Source: JAMOBE01 sp039908285
Lineage (GTDB): Bacteria; Pseudomonadota; Alphaproteobacteria; Rhodospirillales; Rhodospirillaceae
NCBI GenBank assembly: GCA_039908285.1
Contig: JAMOBE010000005.1
Span: 1-64,000, forward strand
Length of the DNA: 64,000 nucleotides
Direction: 5' to 3'
Notes under the pieces: generated by a model
What the model was told of the DNA's origin: nothing
The model's input: the letters and a program-made list of their open reading frames with translations, nothing else
Database searches by the model: none
In this document: in pieces, positions 9,017 through 15,934 of the stretch
Layout of the letters: each line of letters starts with the position of its first letter
How positions within the stretch are numbered: the stretch's first letter is position 1
Made by a program: the position numbers and the translations under genes

Positions 9017-9223
9017 ATGCCGGGTATCGTTGCGGGGCTTCTCGCGGTGGCGCTGGGGTTGTGGGGCATGACGGTGTGGTGGTGGTCGGTCGTCGACCTG
9101 CTGCGCGGGCTGGTGCCGATCGTCCTCATTCTGCTGGGTGTTCTGGCGCTGGCTGCCGGCGTGTCCACGGTGAGGAAGGAGACTCCGGTCAAGAGCAAGG
9201 ACTTCCTCGGCGACGATGAGTGA
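9017..9223 (+). CDS. mamI: magnetosome vesicle protein MamI
   Basis: MamI is a roughly 70-residue protein with two membrane helices that is needed for magnetosome vesicle formation in Magnetospirillum. This 68-residue product has helices at about 3-22 and 34-56, separated by the tryptophan cluster TVWWWSVVDLLRG that is typical of MamI, and a short charged tail ending DFLGDDE. ATG at 9017 has GGAG 9 bases upstream. The gene lies 36 bases after mamH and overlaps or abuts mamE, as in the canonical operon. Confidence 0.92.
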   Translation: MPGIVAGLLAVALGLWGMTVWWWSVVDLLRGLVPIVLILLGVLALAAGVSTVRKETPVKSKDFLGDDE

Positions 9224-11232
9224 TATCAATGGATTCGTTCGCGGATGAGAGGGAAACTGGGCAGCCTGTGGTCTGTTCGAAGAACCTCAAGAAGTATTTC
9301 TATATCATTGGCGCGGTAGCGGTACTGATTCTTGTCGGTGCCTACTGGTATACCGGCTATTACACCAAGGGCTTCGGCGCCGTTAGTGCGCCTCCGGGCG
9401 CCGTCAACATGTTTCCGCAGATCTTCCCCGGCGCCGGAGCGGCCATGCGGACGCCGGCCTTCCCGGTTCGCGTTCCGACTCCCGCCCCCATTCCCGCCCC
9501 GGCCCTTGTTCCAGCCCCAGCCCTCGCCCCGGTCCTTCCCGCTCCGGCCGCTTTTGCTCCCGCCATGGTCCGCGGCGGCGACTTCTCCATCGTGGCGATG
9601 GCCTTGCGCAACAGCGTCGTCAACGTCACCGTCAGCCGCACCGCGAGCGGTGCCTCGCCGGCCCCCATGGCTCCGGTCGCCCAGGCGCCGGGCAAGGGAG
9701 ACGGCGAGGCGCAGTTCGCAACTCCGCTGGTCGGCGGCGTGCTCGAAAACGTCGGCTCGGGAGTCATCGTCCGCAGCGACGGCTATATCCTGACCAACTA
9801 CCACGTGGTCCGTGGCGCCGCGGCGGCGTTCGTCACCGTGTTCGACGACGTGGGGACGCAGCGCTACAGCGCTGACATTGTCAAGATGGACGAGACGCTC
9901 GACCTCGCGCTGCTGAAGATCACGCCGCGGGCGCCGCTGGTGCCGGCCGTGCTCGGCGACAGCGACCGCGTCCGGGTGGCCGAGGAGGTCATCACCATCG
10001 GCAGCCCGTTCGGCCTGGATCAGACGGTCAGCCGTGGCATCGTCGCCGGCCGGCGCAAGGCGCTGGTGATCGAGAACGTGACTCACGCCAACCTGATCCA
10101 GACCGATGCCGCCATCAATCAGGGCAACTCGGGCGGGCCGCTGGTCAGCATCGACGGGCAGGTGATCGGCATCAACACCGCCATCTACACCCCGACGGGG
10201 GCGTTCTCGGGCGTCGGCTTCGCCATCCCCAGCAACCATGCCCGCAGGTTCGTCGAGTCCATGATCACCCTGCCCGACACGGTGGCCGTGGCCCAGACGG
10301 CGGCACTGCCGGGTGGCGGGGGCGGGGGCGCGGCGCCGCCGATTTCCGCCAGCGCCCGTGCCCCCCACACCGATGGCCGGGAGGCGCTTGACTGCGCGAG
10401 CTGCCACCAGATCACCGGCAAGCCGGCCGGTGGCGCCCCGGTGGCCTTCCAGTATCAGTTCGCCCGGCCCCCCGCGAGCCTGGCCGTCAACGTGGCCACG
10501 GCCAACGCGGCCGGCCCGGCGGTGGTTCCTGGTGCTGCCGCTGCTCCTGGTGCCAAGGGACCGGCTGCCGCGCCTGCGGAGGCCGGTGGCTTCCCCATCG
10601 CCGGGGCCGTCGTTTACACCATCACCCCCACCCTGGCCCAGCGCATCGGCGCGCGGGCCGGCGAGGGCGTGTTCGTGGCCTCGGTGCAGCCCGGCTCGTT
10701 CGCCGCCGACGCCAAGCTCGCGCCGGGAGACGTGGTCCTCAAGGTGGACGGCCGCCGGGTGGCGACGCCGGCCCAGTTGGCCGCGGCCTTCAAGGAGGTC
10801 CGCGTCGGCGATATGGTTCGTCTCTCTCTGGTGCGCGACGGCCAGCGCCAGGACGTCAAGGTGACCGTGGGGACCGCCATCGATCCGCCGGCCGGGGGGG
10901 CTGGGGCTGGGGCCACGGCCGCGGGCGCCAAGCCCGGGGTGGTGCCGACCGAGTTCGCCTGGCTCGGCATGGAGATCGAGACCTTCACCCGCGTGCCACT
11001 GGCCGCCGATCCGCAGGGGAACGGGGCCATGGGAGCCCTGGTCAGCGAAATCGTCGCCTCGTCCAAGGCGGCGAAGGCGGGGATTCTGGCGGGAGACGTG
11101 ATCCTCGAGGTCAACAATCAGTCCGTCGGCACGGCCGCCGCATTGAACACCGCCATCCGCGGGGTGTCGCAGCGACCGAACAATCTCGTCAAGATCAGCC
11201 GCAATGGCGCCGAGTTCTTCGTGGTCATGTGA
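9220..11232 (+). CDS. mamE: magnetosome serine protease MamE, c-type haem magnetochrome and two PDZ domains
   Basis: MamE is a membrane-anchored HtrA-like protease that processes magnetosome proteins and controls crystal maturation. Order: N-terminal membrane helix (about 26-46), Pro/Ala linker, trypsin-like domain with His in TNYHVVRG (195), Asp in ETLDLALLK (228) and Ser in NQGNSGGPL (304), a magnetochrome motif CASCH (392-396), and two C-terminal PDZ domains (about 460-555 and 585-670). Numbering is from the GTG at 9220, which overlaps the mamI stop; ATG at 9229 is equally possible and gives 667 residues. Only one CXXCH motif is visible, whereas well-studied MamE proteins carry two. It is shorter than the usual 730-770 residues, mostly in that region. 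Confidence 0.95.
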   Translation: MISMDSFADERETGQPVVCSKNLKKYFYIIGAVAVLILVGAYWYTGYYTKGFGAVSAPPGAVNMFPQIFPGAGAAMRTPAFPVRVPTPAPIPAPALVPAPALAPVLPAPAAFAPAMVRGGDFSIVAMALRNSVVNVTVSRTASGASPAPMAPVAQAPGKGDGEAQFATPLVGGVLENVGSGVIVRSDGYILTNYHVVRGAAAAFVTVFDDVGTQRYSADIVKMDETLDLALLKITPRAPLVPAVLGDSDRVRVAEEVITIGSPFGLDQTVSRGIVAGRRKALVIENVTHANLIQTDAAINQGNSGGPLVSIDGQVIGINTAIYTPTGAFSGVGFAIPSNHARRFVESMITLPDTVAVAQTAALPGGGGGGAAPPISASARAPHTDGREALDCASCHQITGKPAGGAPVAFQYQFARPPASLAVNVATANAAGPAVVPGAAAAPGAKGPAAAPAEAGGFPIAGAVVYTITPTLAQRIGARAGEGVFVASVQPGSFAADAKLAPGDVVLKVDGRRVATPAQLAAAFKEVRVGDMVRLSLVRDGQRQDVKVTVGTAIDPPAGGAGAGATAAGAKPGVVPTEFAWLGMEIETFTRVPLAADPQGNGAMGALVSEIVASSKAAKAGILAGDVILEVNNQSVGTAAALNTAIRGVSQRPNNLVKISRNGAEFFVVM

Positions 11233-11254
11233 TGGATCGGGGAGAAAAACCGCG

Positions 11255-11818
11255 GTGGTGACGGATCAGACGCCCAGCTTCGGCCGCCTGGTGGAGGCGC
11301 TTGGCGCATCGCCCAAGACCCGCAAGGTGGGATCGGGCGGCATGGCGGACGGCGACCGGCGGCGGGTGATCGGGCCGCAGGCGGACTTGTCCGTCAACCC
11401 GTGGGAGGAGACCAGGCCCGATCCGGCGGCGGTTGAGGACGTAGCGGGCGAACAGACACCGGGCGAACAGACACCGGGCGAACAGACTCAAGGAACGCGC
11501 GAGATGCCAGTTGAATATCGGCCGCTGGAGGAGACTGGGGAACCGGACGCAGCGGTGAGGGTCGAGGCGTCCGCCGAATGCCAGGGTGTCGATGTACCGG
11601 TGGAAGATCTGTTCAACGGCGTGATCAATGTCCTCGGCGATGGCCTCGAACTGCTCATCAATGGTGCGGGGCGAGCCGGCGCCCTGATTGGCGACCTGCC
11701 TGACCGGGTGGCCTCGACGGTGCGGGCCGGTTCCAATGTCGTCCGCGAGACGGCGTTGCGTCTCACCGGGCGAGGATACCAGATCGCCCGTCGCGACGAC
11801 GAGACCGGCCTTGAGTAA
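11255..11818 (+). CDS. small acidic protein in the mamJ position; MamJ-like candidate
   Basis: A 187-residue product with no clear named family. It has an N-terminal basic patch (RRR at 35-37) followed by NPW (48-50), a central Glu/Thr-rich stretch with three tandem GEQTPGEQ-type repeats from direct 15-base repeats near 11455-11485, and a C-terminal hydrophobic segment beginning VPVEDLFNGVINVLG at about 114. MamJ, which links magnetosomes to the MamK filament, is also acidic, variable and encoded just after mamE. The terminal motifs are shared with the coiled-coil protein at 5.8-7.1 kb. GTG at 11255 is chosen because GGGGAG lies about 10 bases upstream; the ATG at 11204 lies inside mamE. Direct homology to MamJ is inferred from position and motifs. 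Confidence 0.7.
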   Translation: MVTDQTPSFGRLVEALGASPKTRKVGSGGMADGDRRRVIGPQADLSVNPWEETRPDPAAVEDVAGEQTPGEQTPGEQTQGTREMPVEYRPLEETGEPDAAVRVEASAECQGVDVPVEDLFNGVINVLGDGLELLINGAGRAGALIGDLPDRVASTVRAGSNVVRETALRLTGRGYQIARRDDETGLE

Positions 11819-11993
11819 GGGCTTGATCCAACTGTGACCCACCGAGGGAGGAATCGGCGGGCTCATGGGAAGCACCGGGGGATACGGCCTCTGTCGGCGG
11901 GGAGGGCGTGGCCGGAGGCCGGACGGGCGCGGATGCAACGGGCCGGGCCATAACCAGACGTGTCGAGAAGCCCGACCCGCCGGCGCCCGTCCT

Positions 11994-12086
11994 TCAGCCT
12001 CCGGACGCACCCATCCTTTCAGCTGCCGGATCGTTTGGCGGGGCTGTGGTAATGGTGCGCTTTCGGTTATAGTCATGAGCAGCCAT
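11994..12086 (-). CDS. possible 30-residue peptide with strong ribosome-binding site
   Basis: ATG at 12086 is preceded by AAAGGAGC with 7 bases of spacing (12094-12098 on the + strand), the best ribosome-binding site in this stretch. The peptide starts MAAHDYNRKRTITTAPP and stops after 30 codons. It is unassigned. It may be a real small protein, or the intact beginning of a gene whose remainder is lost or frameshifted; the overlapping minus frame continues open. Confidence 0.3.
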   Translation of the reverse strand: MAAHDYNRKRTITTAPPNDPAAERMGASGG

Positions 12087-12126
12087 GGCCTTGCTCCTTT
12101 CAAGCGAGGTTCTGGTCAGGGGAGGG

Positions 12127-12149
12127 GGGGTGCTCGTAACACCCCTTTT
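12127..12149 (+). terminator. possible rho-independent terminator downstream of the mam genes
   Basis: GGGGTG (12127-12132) pairs with CACCCC (12140-12145) around a 7-base loop and is followed by TTTT. It lies about 310 bases after the last islet gene on the same strand. The T-run is short. Confidence 0.4.
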
Positions 12150-12236
12150 CCCCGCTTACGCCCTTCACGGTGGATGGAACGCGCGGATAGTGTAGCGTGT
12201 TCCGGCATTGCGCTCCACCATAAAATTAATAGGAGT

Positions 12237-12419
12237 GTGAGCCGGTTGTGTCACCCTTCAAGGCAATCGGGTGAAGGACGTGCATTGGCTCTGAAACCAA
12301 CAAAAACCCTCTCCCCGTCCCTGGTCGATTACATTATGGGCGGGCCACGGCTTGATGATGAGGTCGTTGCCGTCATCAGTGAGCGTTCGGCCGACACCGG
12401 CCGGGATCTGGATCTGTGA
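12237..12419 (+). pseudogene. remnant of a VapB/Phd-type antitoxin gene
   Basis: The last 30 codons read SLVDYIMGGPRLDDE... ending in ERSADTGRDLDL, resembling the C-terminal end of an antitoxin that binds a PIN toxin. The expected DNA-binding N-terminus is missing; instead the frame runs through CAATCGGGTGA, the terminus of the REP-A repeat (about 12262-12275), and a TCTCCCCG piece. The stop overlaps the GTG of the toxin remnant, the usual coupling of such pairs. A GTG at 12237 exists but its spacing to AGGAG is only one base. Confidence 0.6.
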
Positions 12420-12537
12420 GATTCCTCCTCGACACCAACGTAGTCCCGGAACCGCTTCGCCGCAGCCCGGACGCCAGCGTTCTGGCTTGGCTGCGGCACG
12501 CCGATCCTGCAGCCCTCCACATCAGTTTGCGTCGGGA
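12416..12537 (+). pseudogene. truncated VapC-type PIN-domain toxin
   Basis: GTG at 12416 overlaps the antitoxin stop (GTGA). The N-terminus RFLLDTNVVPEPLRR carries the first PIN-domain aspartate, and the next 25 residues continue to ALHIS in family fashion. The similarity then stops and the frame runs into the end of era on the opposite strand, ending at about 12570. About two thirds of the toxin, including the remaining acidic residues, is absent, so it cannot be active. The breakpoint lies at roughly 12525-12537. Confidence 0.7.
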
Positions 12538-13482
12538 TCAGGCGTCGAAGTTCAGGGACCACTCGGTGTAGTGGGATCGCTGGTCCAGCCAGTTTTCCGC
12601 CACCTTGACATGGAGGAACAGGTGGACACGGCGCTCGAACAGCGCCTCGAGTTCGGTGCGGGCCGCCTGGCCGATGGAGCGGATGCGGCTGCCGCCCTTG
12701 CCCAGGACGATGGCGCGGTGGCCGTCGCGCTGGACCAGGATCGTCTGGTCGATGCGGACGCTGCCGTCGTCGCGCTCCTCCCACTGGTCCGTCAGGACGG
12801 TGCTGGAATAGGGCAGTTCCTGGCGCAGTTGCAGGAACACCTTTTCGCGGGTGATCTCCGCCGCCAGCAGCCGCATCGGCATGTCGGAGACTTCGTCCTC
12901 GGGGAACATCCACGGTCCCTCCGGGGCGCGGGCGGCCAGCAGGGCCACCAGGTCGTCCACCCCGTCGCCGGTTTCGGCCGACAGCATGAAGGTCTCGGTG
13001 AAACAGTCGTGGGCGTTCAGTTCGGCCGACAGGGCGAGCAGCCGGTCGCGGCGGATGAGGTCGATCTTGTTGAGGGCGAGGATGGCCCGGCGCCCGACCC
13101 GCTTCAGCCCCTCGACGATGGTGAGAACCTCGTCGCCGGCGCCGTGATGGGCGTCCACCAGCAGCACGACCTCGTCGGCATCGGCGGCGCCGTCCCAGGC
13201 CGCGGCCACCATGGCCCGGTCCAGCCGTCGCCGGGGGCGGAAGATGCCGGGCGTGTCGATGAACACGAGCTGGGCGTCGCCGACCATGGCGATGCCGCGC
13301 ACCCGGGTGCGGGTGGTCTGCACCTTGGGGGTGACGATGCTGACCTTGGTGCCGACGATGCGGTTCACCAGGGTAGACTTGCCGGCGTTGGGCGCGCCGA
13401 TCACGGCGATGAAGCCGGCCCGCGTGCGGCGTTCAGGCCCAGGCTCTGACTCGTCCCGGGGTCCGTCCTCTTCCATGCTCAT
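12538..13482 (-). CDS. era: GTPase Era
   Basis: Era binds 16S rRNA and assists 30S subunit assembly. The 314-residue protein has G1 GAPNAGKS (near 29), G3 DTPG (near 76), G4 NKID (near 139) and G5 SAETG, followed by a C-terminal KH domain with VLGKGGSRIRSIG near 270. The N-terminus carries about 20 extra charged residues before the GTPase domain. Its start overlaps the rnc stop by 4 bases in the order lepB-rnc-era. The stop is directly adjacent to the broken toxin gene; recO, often next, is not here. Confidence 0.96.
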   Translation of the reverse strand: MSMEEDGPRDESEPGPERRTRAGFIAVIGAPNAGKSTLVNRIVGTKVSIVTPKVQTTRTRVRGIAMVGDAQLVFIDTPGIFRPRRRLDRAMVAAAWDGAADADEVVLLVDAHHGAGDEVLTIVEGLKRVGRRAILALNKIDLIRRDRLLALSAELNAHDCFTETFMLSAETGDGVDDLVALLAARAPEGPWMFPEDEVSDMPMRLLAAEITREKVFLQLRQELPYSSTVLTDQWEERDDGSVRIDQTILVQRDGHRAIVLGKGGSRIRSIGQAARTELEALFERRVHLFLHVKVAENWLDQRSHYTEWSLNFDA

Positions 13483-14183
13483 GCAACCCTCTCCAGCAGC
13501 GTGCGGGCGGCCGCCTGTTCGGCGACCCGCTTGGAAGGCCCGGTGGCGGTGACCGGGGCCTCACCCTCGACCCGCACCATCACCGAGAACACGGGCTCGT
13601 GGGGCGGCCCATCGGTGGCCACGGTGCTGTAGACCGGCAGCGGCCGCCCGCGGCTCTGCGCCCACTCCTGCAGGGCGGTCTTGGCATCCTTCGGCGGACG
13701 GATCGCCTCCTCCATCATCGGCGTCCACAGCCGGCGGATGCAGCGCTCGGCGGCGGCGAATCCGGCGTCGGTGAACAGGGCGGCGATCACCGCCTCGCAG
13801 GCATCGGCGAGAATCGCCGGGTTGTCGCGACCACCGGCCTCCTCCTCGCCCTTGGACAGAACCAGATGGTGGTCGAGACCGATGTCGAGGGCCACCCGCG
13901 CCAGGGTCTCCCGGCGCACGAGGGCGGCGTGGCGCTGGGCCAGGGCGCCTTCCTTCTCGTCGGGGAAGCGGTCCAGCAGCATGGCGGCCACCACCAGCCC
14001 CAGCACCCGGTCGCCCAGGAACTCCAGACGCTCATAGGCGGTCGCCCGGCCACGGCTGGCGACCGGGACGGCGCTGGGGTGGGTCAGGGCCTGGCGCAGA
14101 AGGGGCGACGTCCCGAAATCATGGCCCAGGACGTCATGAAGGGAACCGTGCCCGGTCATGCCTGTCTTTGCTTCAGCGGTCAC
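13479..14183 (-). CDS. rnc: ribonuclease III
   Basis: RNase III cleaves double-stranded RNA in rRNA and mRNA maturation. The 234-residue product has the catalytic signature ERLEFLGDRVLG near residue 47, the second acidic cluster DACEAVIAALF near 125, and a C-terminal double-stranded RNA-binding domain ending with GPSKRVAEQAAARTLL. It overlaps lepB by 11 bases upstream and era by 4 bases downstream, so the three are co-translated. Confidence 0.96.
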   Translation of the reverse strand: MTAEAKTGMTGHGSLHDVLGHDFGTSPLLRQALTHPSAVPVASRGRATAYERLEFLGDRVLGLVVAAMLLDRFPDEKEGALAQRHAALVRRETLARVALDIGLDHHLVLSKGEEEAGGRDNPAILADACEAVIAALFTDAGFAAAERCIRRLWTPMMEEAIRPPKDAKTALQEWAQSRGRPLPVYSTVATDGPPHEPVFSVMVRVEGEAPVTATGPSKRVAEQAAARTLLERVA

Positions 14184-14976
14184 GCGTCACGTCATTTCCT
14201 ATCGCGGCGGAGCCGCAACCAAAGATCCGTAATATGGACTGGAACAGGCGGCCATAGCGGATGGCGAATGGCCACTTCCACGGCTGCCACCACCGCGCGC
14301 CGCCGTCCACCGAGAAGAACAGAACCTCGGCACGGCCGACGAAGTTCTCGAACGGCACCACGCCGACGACCCGGCTGTCGGCCGAGTTGTCGCGGTTGTC
14401 GCCCATCATGAAATATTGGCCTTCCGGCACCAGGTATTCACGGGTGTTGTCATACTGGCCGGTGTCGGTGGCCTCGATGATCGGATGGCGTACCCCGTTC
14501 GGCAGAGTCTCGATATAGCGGACGAAGCGGGTGGCGCCGCCGCGATCCTCGCGGTCCACATAGTCCTCGATGCGCTCGCGCGGAACCGCGACGCCGTTGA
14601 TGTGGAGAATGCCCCCCACCATCTGGATGCGGTCGCCGGGCAGGCCGATGACCCGCTTGATGTAGTCGGTCCGGTTGTCGGTCGGCACCTTGAACACGGC
14701 GACATCGCCCCGCTGTGGCGGAGTCGCCAGGATGCGGTCGGGGATCAGGTTCCAGCTGAACGGCAGCGAGTGCCGGCTGTACCCGTAGGAGAACTTGGAC
14801 ACGAACAGATAATCGCCGATCAGCAGCGTCGGAATCATCGAGCCCGAGGGGATGTTGAAGGGCTCGTAGGCGACGACGCGGACCGCGAGCGCGATCACCA
14901 CGGCGTAGACGACGGTCCTGATGGTTTCCAGCGCGCCGCCCGTCGCTGTCGGCTTGATCGGAGTCTTCTGCTGCAA
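14173..14976 (-). CDS. lepB: signal peptidase I
   Basis: Inner-membrane serine protease that removes Sec signal peptides. The 267-residue product has one N-terminal membrane helix (about 16-36), the catalytic serine in NIPSGSMIPTLL (near 48), and the general-base lysine in YIKRVIGLPGDR (near 111). The late box MGDNRDNSADSR is also present. A single helix and a Lys dyad are typical of alphaproteobacterial LepB. It heads the lepB-rnc-era unit; upstream is a full REP-A repeat. Confidence 0.95.
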   Translation of the reverse strand: MQQKTPIKPTATGGALETIRTVVYAVVIALAVRVVAYEPFNIPSGSMIPTLLIGDYLFVSKFSYGYSRHSLPFSWNLIPDRILATPPQRGDVAVFKVPTDNRTDYIKRVIGLPGDRIQMVGGILHINGVAVPRERIEDYVDREDRGGATRFVRYIETLPNGVRHPIIEATDTGQYDNTREYLVPEGQYFMMGDNRDNSADSRVVGVVPFENFVGRAEVLFFSVDGGARWWQPWKWPFAIRYGRLFQSILRIFGCGSAAIGNDVTRDR

Positions 14977-15059
14977 GTGCCGGCGGCCTTCCCTTGTCGA
15001 ACGGCGACGATCAAGCCAGCCCCGCCGGCCGTTGTCAAGCCGGATGGGGGACTTTCACG

Positions 15060-15239
15060 GGGCAATCGGGTGAAGTGAATACCGCCATCTTAACTCCCTC
15101 TCCCCCCTCTTCCGGGGGGAGAGGGCCGGGGTGAGGGGGGAAACCGGCACCATTTCGGGAGCTTCGGCATCCCCCTCACCCAACCCTCTCCCCCCGGAAG
15201 AGGGGGGGAGAGGGCTTTTATCGGTTCACCCGATTGACC
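15060..15239. repeat. REP-A repeat, full copy with outer inverted termini
   Basis: Outer termini GGGCAATCGGGTGA (15060-15073) and TCACCCGATTGACC (15226-15239) are inverted with one mismatch. Inside are the two CCCTCTCCCCC-type palindromes and the CACCCAACCCTCTCC / GGGCCGGGGTGAGGG halves. This copy lies between lepB and the TIR gene and shows the most complete structure, about 180 bp. Confidence 0.85.
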
Positions 15240-15326
15240 TGCCGCCGGTGTAGAGAGGGGTTCACTGGCCGATCGCGCTATGCTAGAAGGCTGGCCAGAC
15301 CACATCTCGCTTGGGGGGCGGGACCG

Positions 15327-15932
15327 ATGACGATACAGTATGCCTGCTTCGTGAGCTACCGCAGATTGTCAGACCTCAGCACCAAGGCGTTTATCAAGCA
15401 ATTGGAGTGTGCGATCCGAAATCACCTAGAGCGGTTGAGGGAAGACGGCGTCTTCATTGATTATAACGATATCAGATGCGGTGACGAACTAGAGGAAAAG
15501 GTGGCACAGGCCATCTGCGTCAGTTCGTGCATGGTGGTGGTGTATTGCCCAGCGTATGATAACAGCCTGTACTGCCGACGCGAACTGGCCGCGATGATCG
15601 AGCTTGAGAATATGCGCAAGCAAGTCATCGGGGACCAGCTACCCGCAAAGAGGCTTATATTCACCATAGTATACGGGGGGAGTGATAGCGACATACCGCA
15701 GTGGATTAAAGATACTATTTACATTGATATGCGGAAGTTCAGTCTGCTTTCGAAGAAAATTTATTTGGATAAAGAGCTTGACAAAAAGATTCGTGAGATG
15801 GTTATGTCGATCTGGGAACGGCACAAAATCATCGATGCTGCCAGCGACAAGTTCACCATCGACTGCACGACGTTCAAACTGCCTCCGTTGGAGAAGGCTC
15901 CATCCAGGTCGCAACCCTTTCCCGGGCGGTAG
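15327..15932 (+). CDS. TIR-domain protein
   Basis: A 201-residue TIR-like protein. FVSYRR at residues 8-13 is the first TIR strand, FIDYNDIRCGDELEEKV near 46 matches box 2, and SLYCRREL near 78 places a glutamate at the position of the NADase catalytic residue. Many bacterial TIR proteins cleave NAD+ during defence; activity here is inferred. ATG at 15327 follows a G-rich Shine-Dalgarno region; the upstream frame runs into the repeat. The gene is clearly more AT-rich (ATA, TTA, AAA codons) than its neighbours, which suggests recent transfer. The next gene starts 2 bases after the stop. Confidence 0.8.
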   Translation: MTIQYACFVSYRRLSDLSTKAFIKQLECAIRNHLERLREDGVFIDYNDIRCGDELEEKVAQAICVSSCMVVVYCPAYDNSLYCRRELAAMIELENMRKQVIGDQLPAKRLIFTIVYGGSDSDIPQWIKDTIYIDMRKFSLLSKKIYLDKELDKKIREMVMSIWERHKIIDAASDKFTIDCTTFKLPPLEKAPSRSQPFPGR

Positions 15933-15934
15933 AC

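Larger units (their letters stand above)
11819..12160. other. decayed or non-coding stretch after the magnetosome islet
   Basis: No convincing full gene. On the + strand, the frame from 11827 to about 12063 reads a plausible acidic then hydrophobic peptide (ending GGAVVMVRFRL) but lacks an in-frame start with a ribosome-binding site, while the ATG at 11865 with GGGAGG upstream opens a different, composition-poor frame. This looks like a degenerate gene with a frameshift. A short minus-strand ORF with a good ribosome-binding site lies opposite. Confidence 0.4.

Noticed and set aside
9220..11232. An ordinary DegP protease
   Set aside because: The membrane anchor, CXXCH motif, Pro/Ala linker and position after mamH-mamI identify MamE; the housekeeping Do-type protease is separate at 32549.
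11865..12419. A 184-residue plus-strand ORF from ATG 11865
   Set aside because: Its first two thirds is Arg/Gly-rich with poor codon bias; only the end has meaning, as an antitoxin relic.
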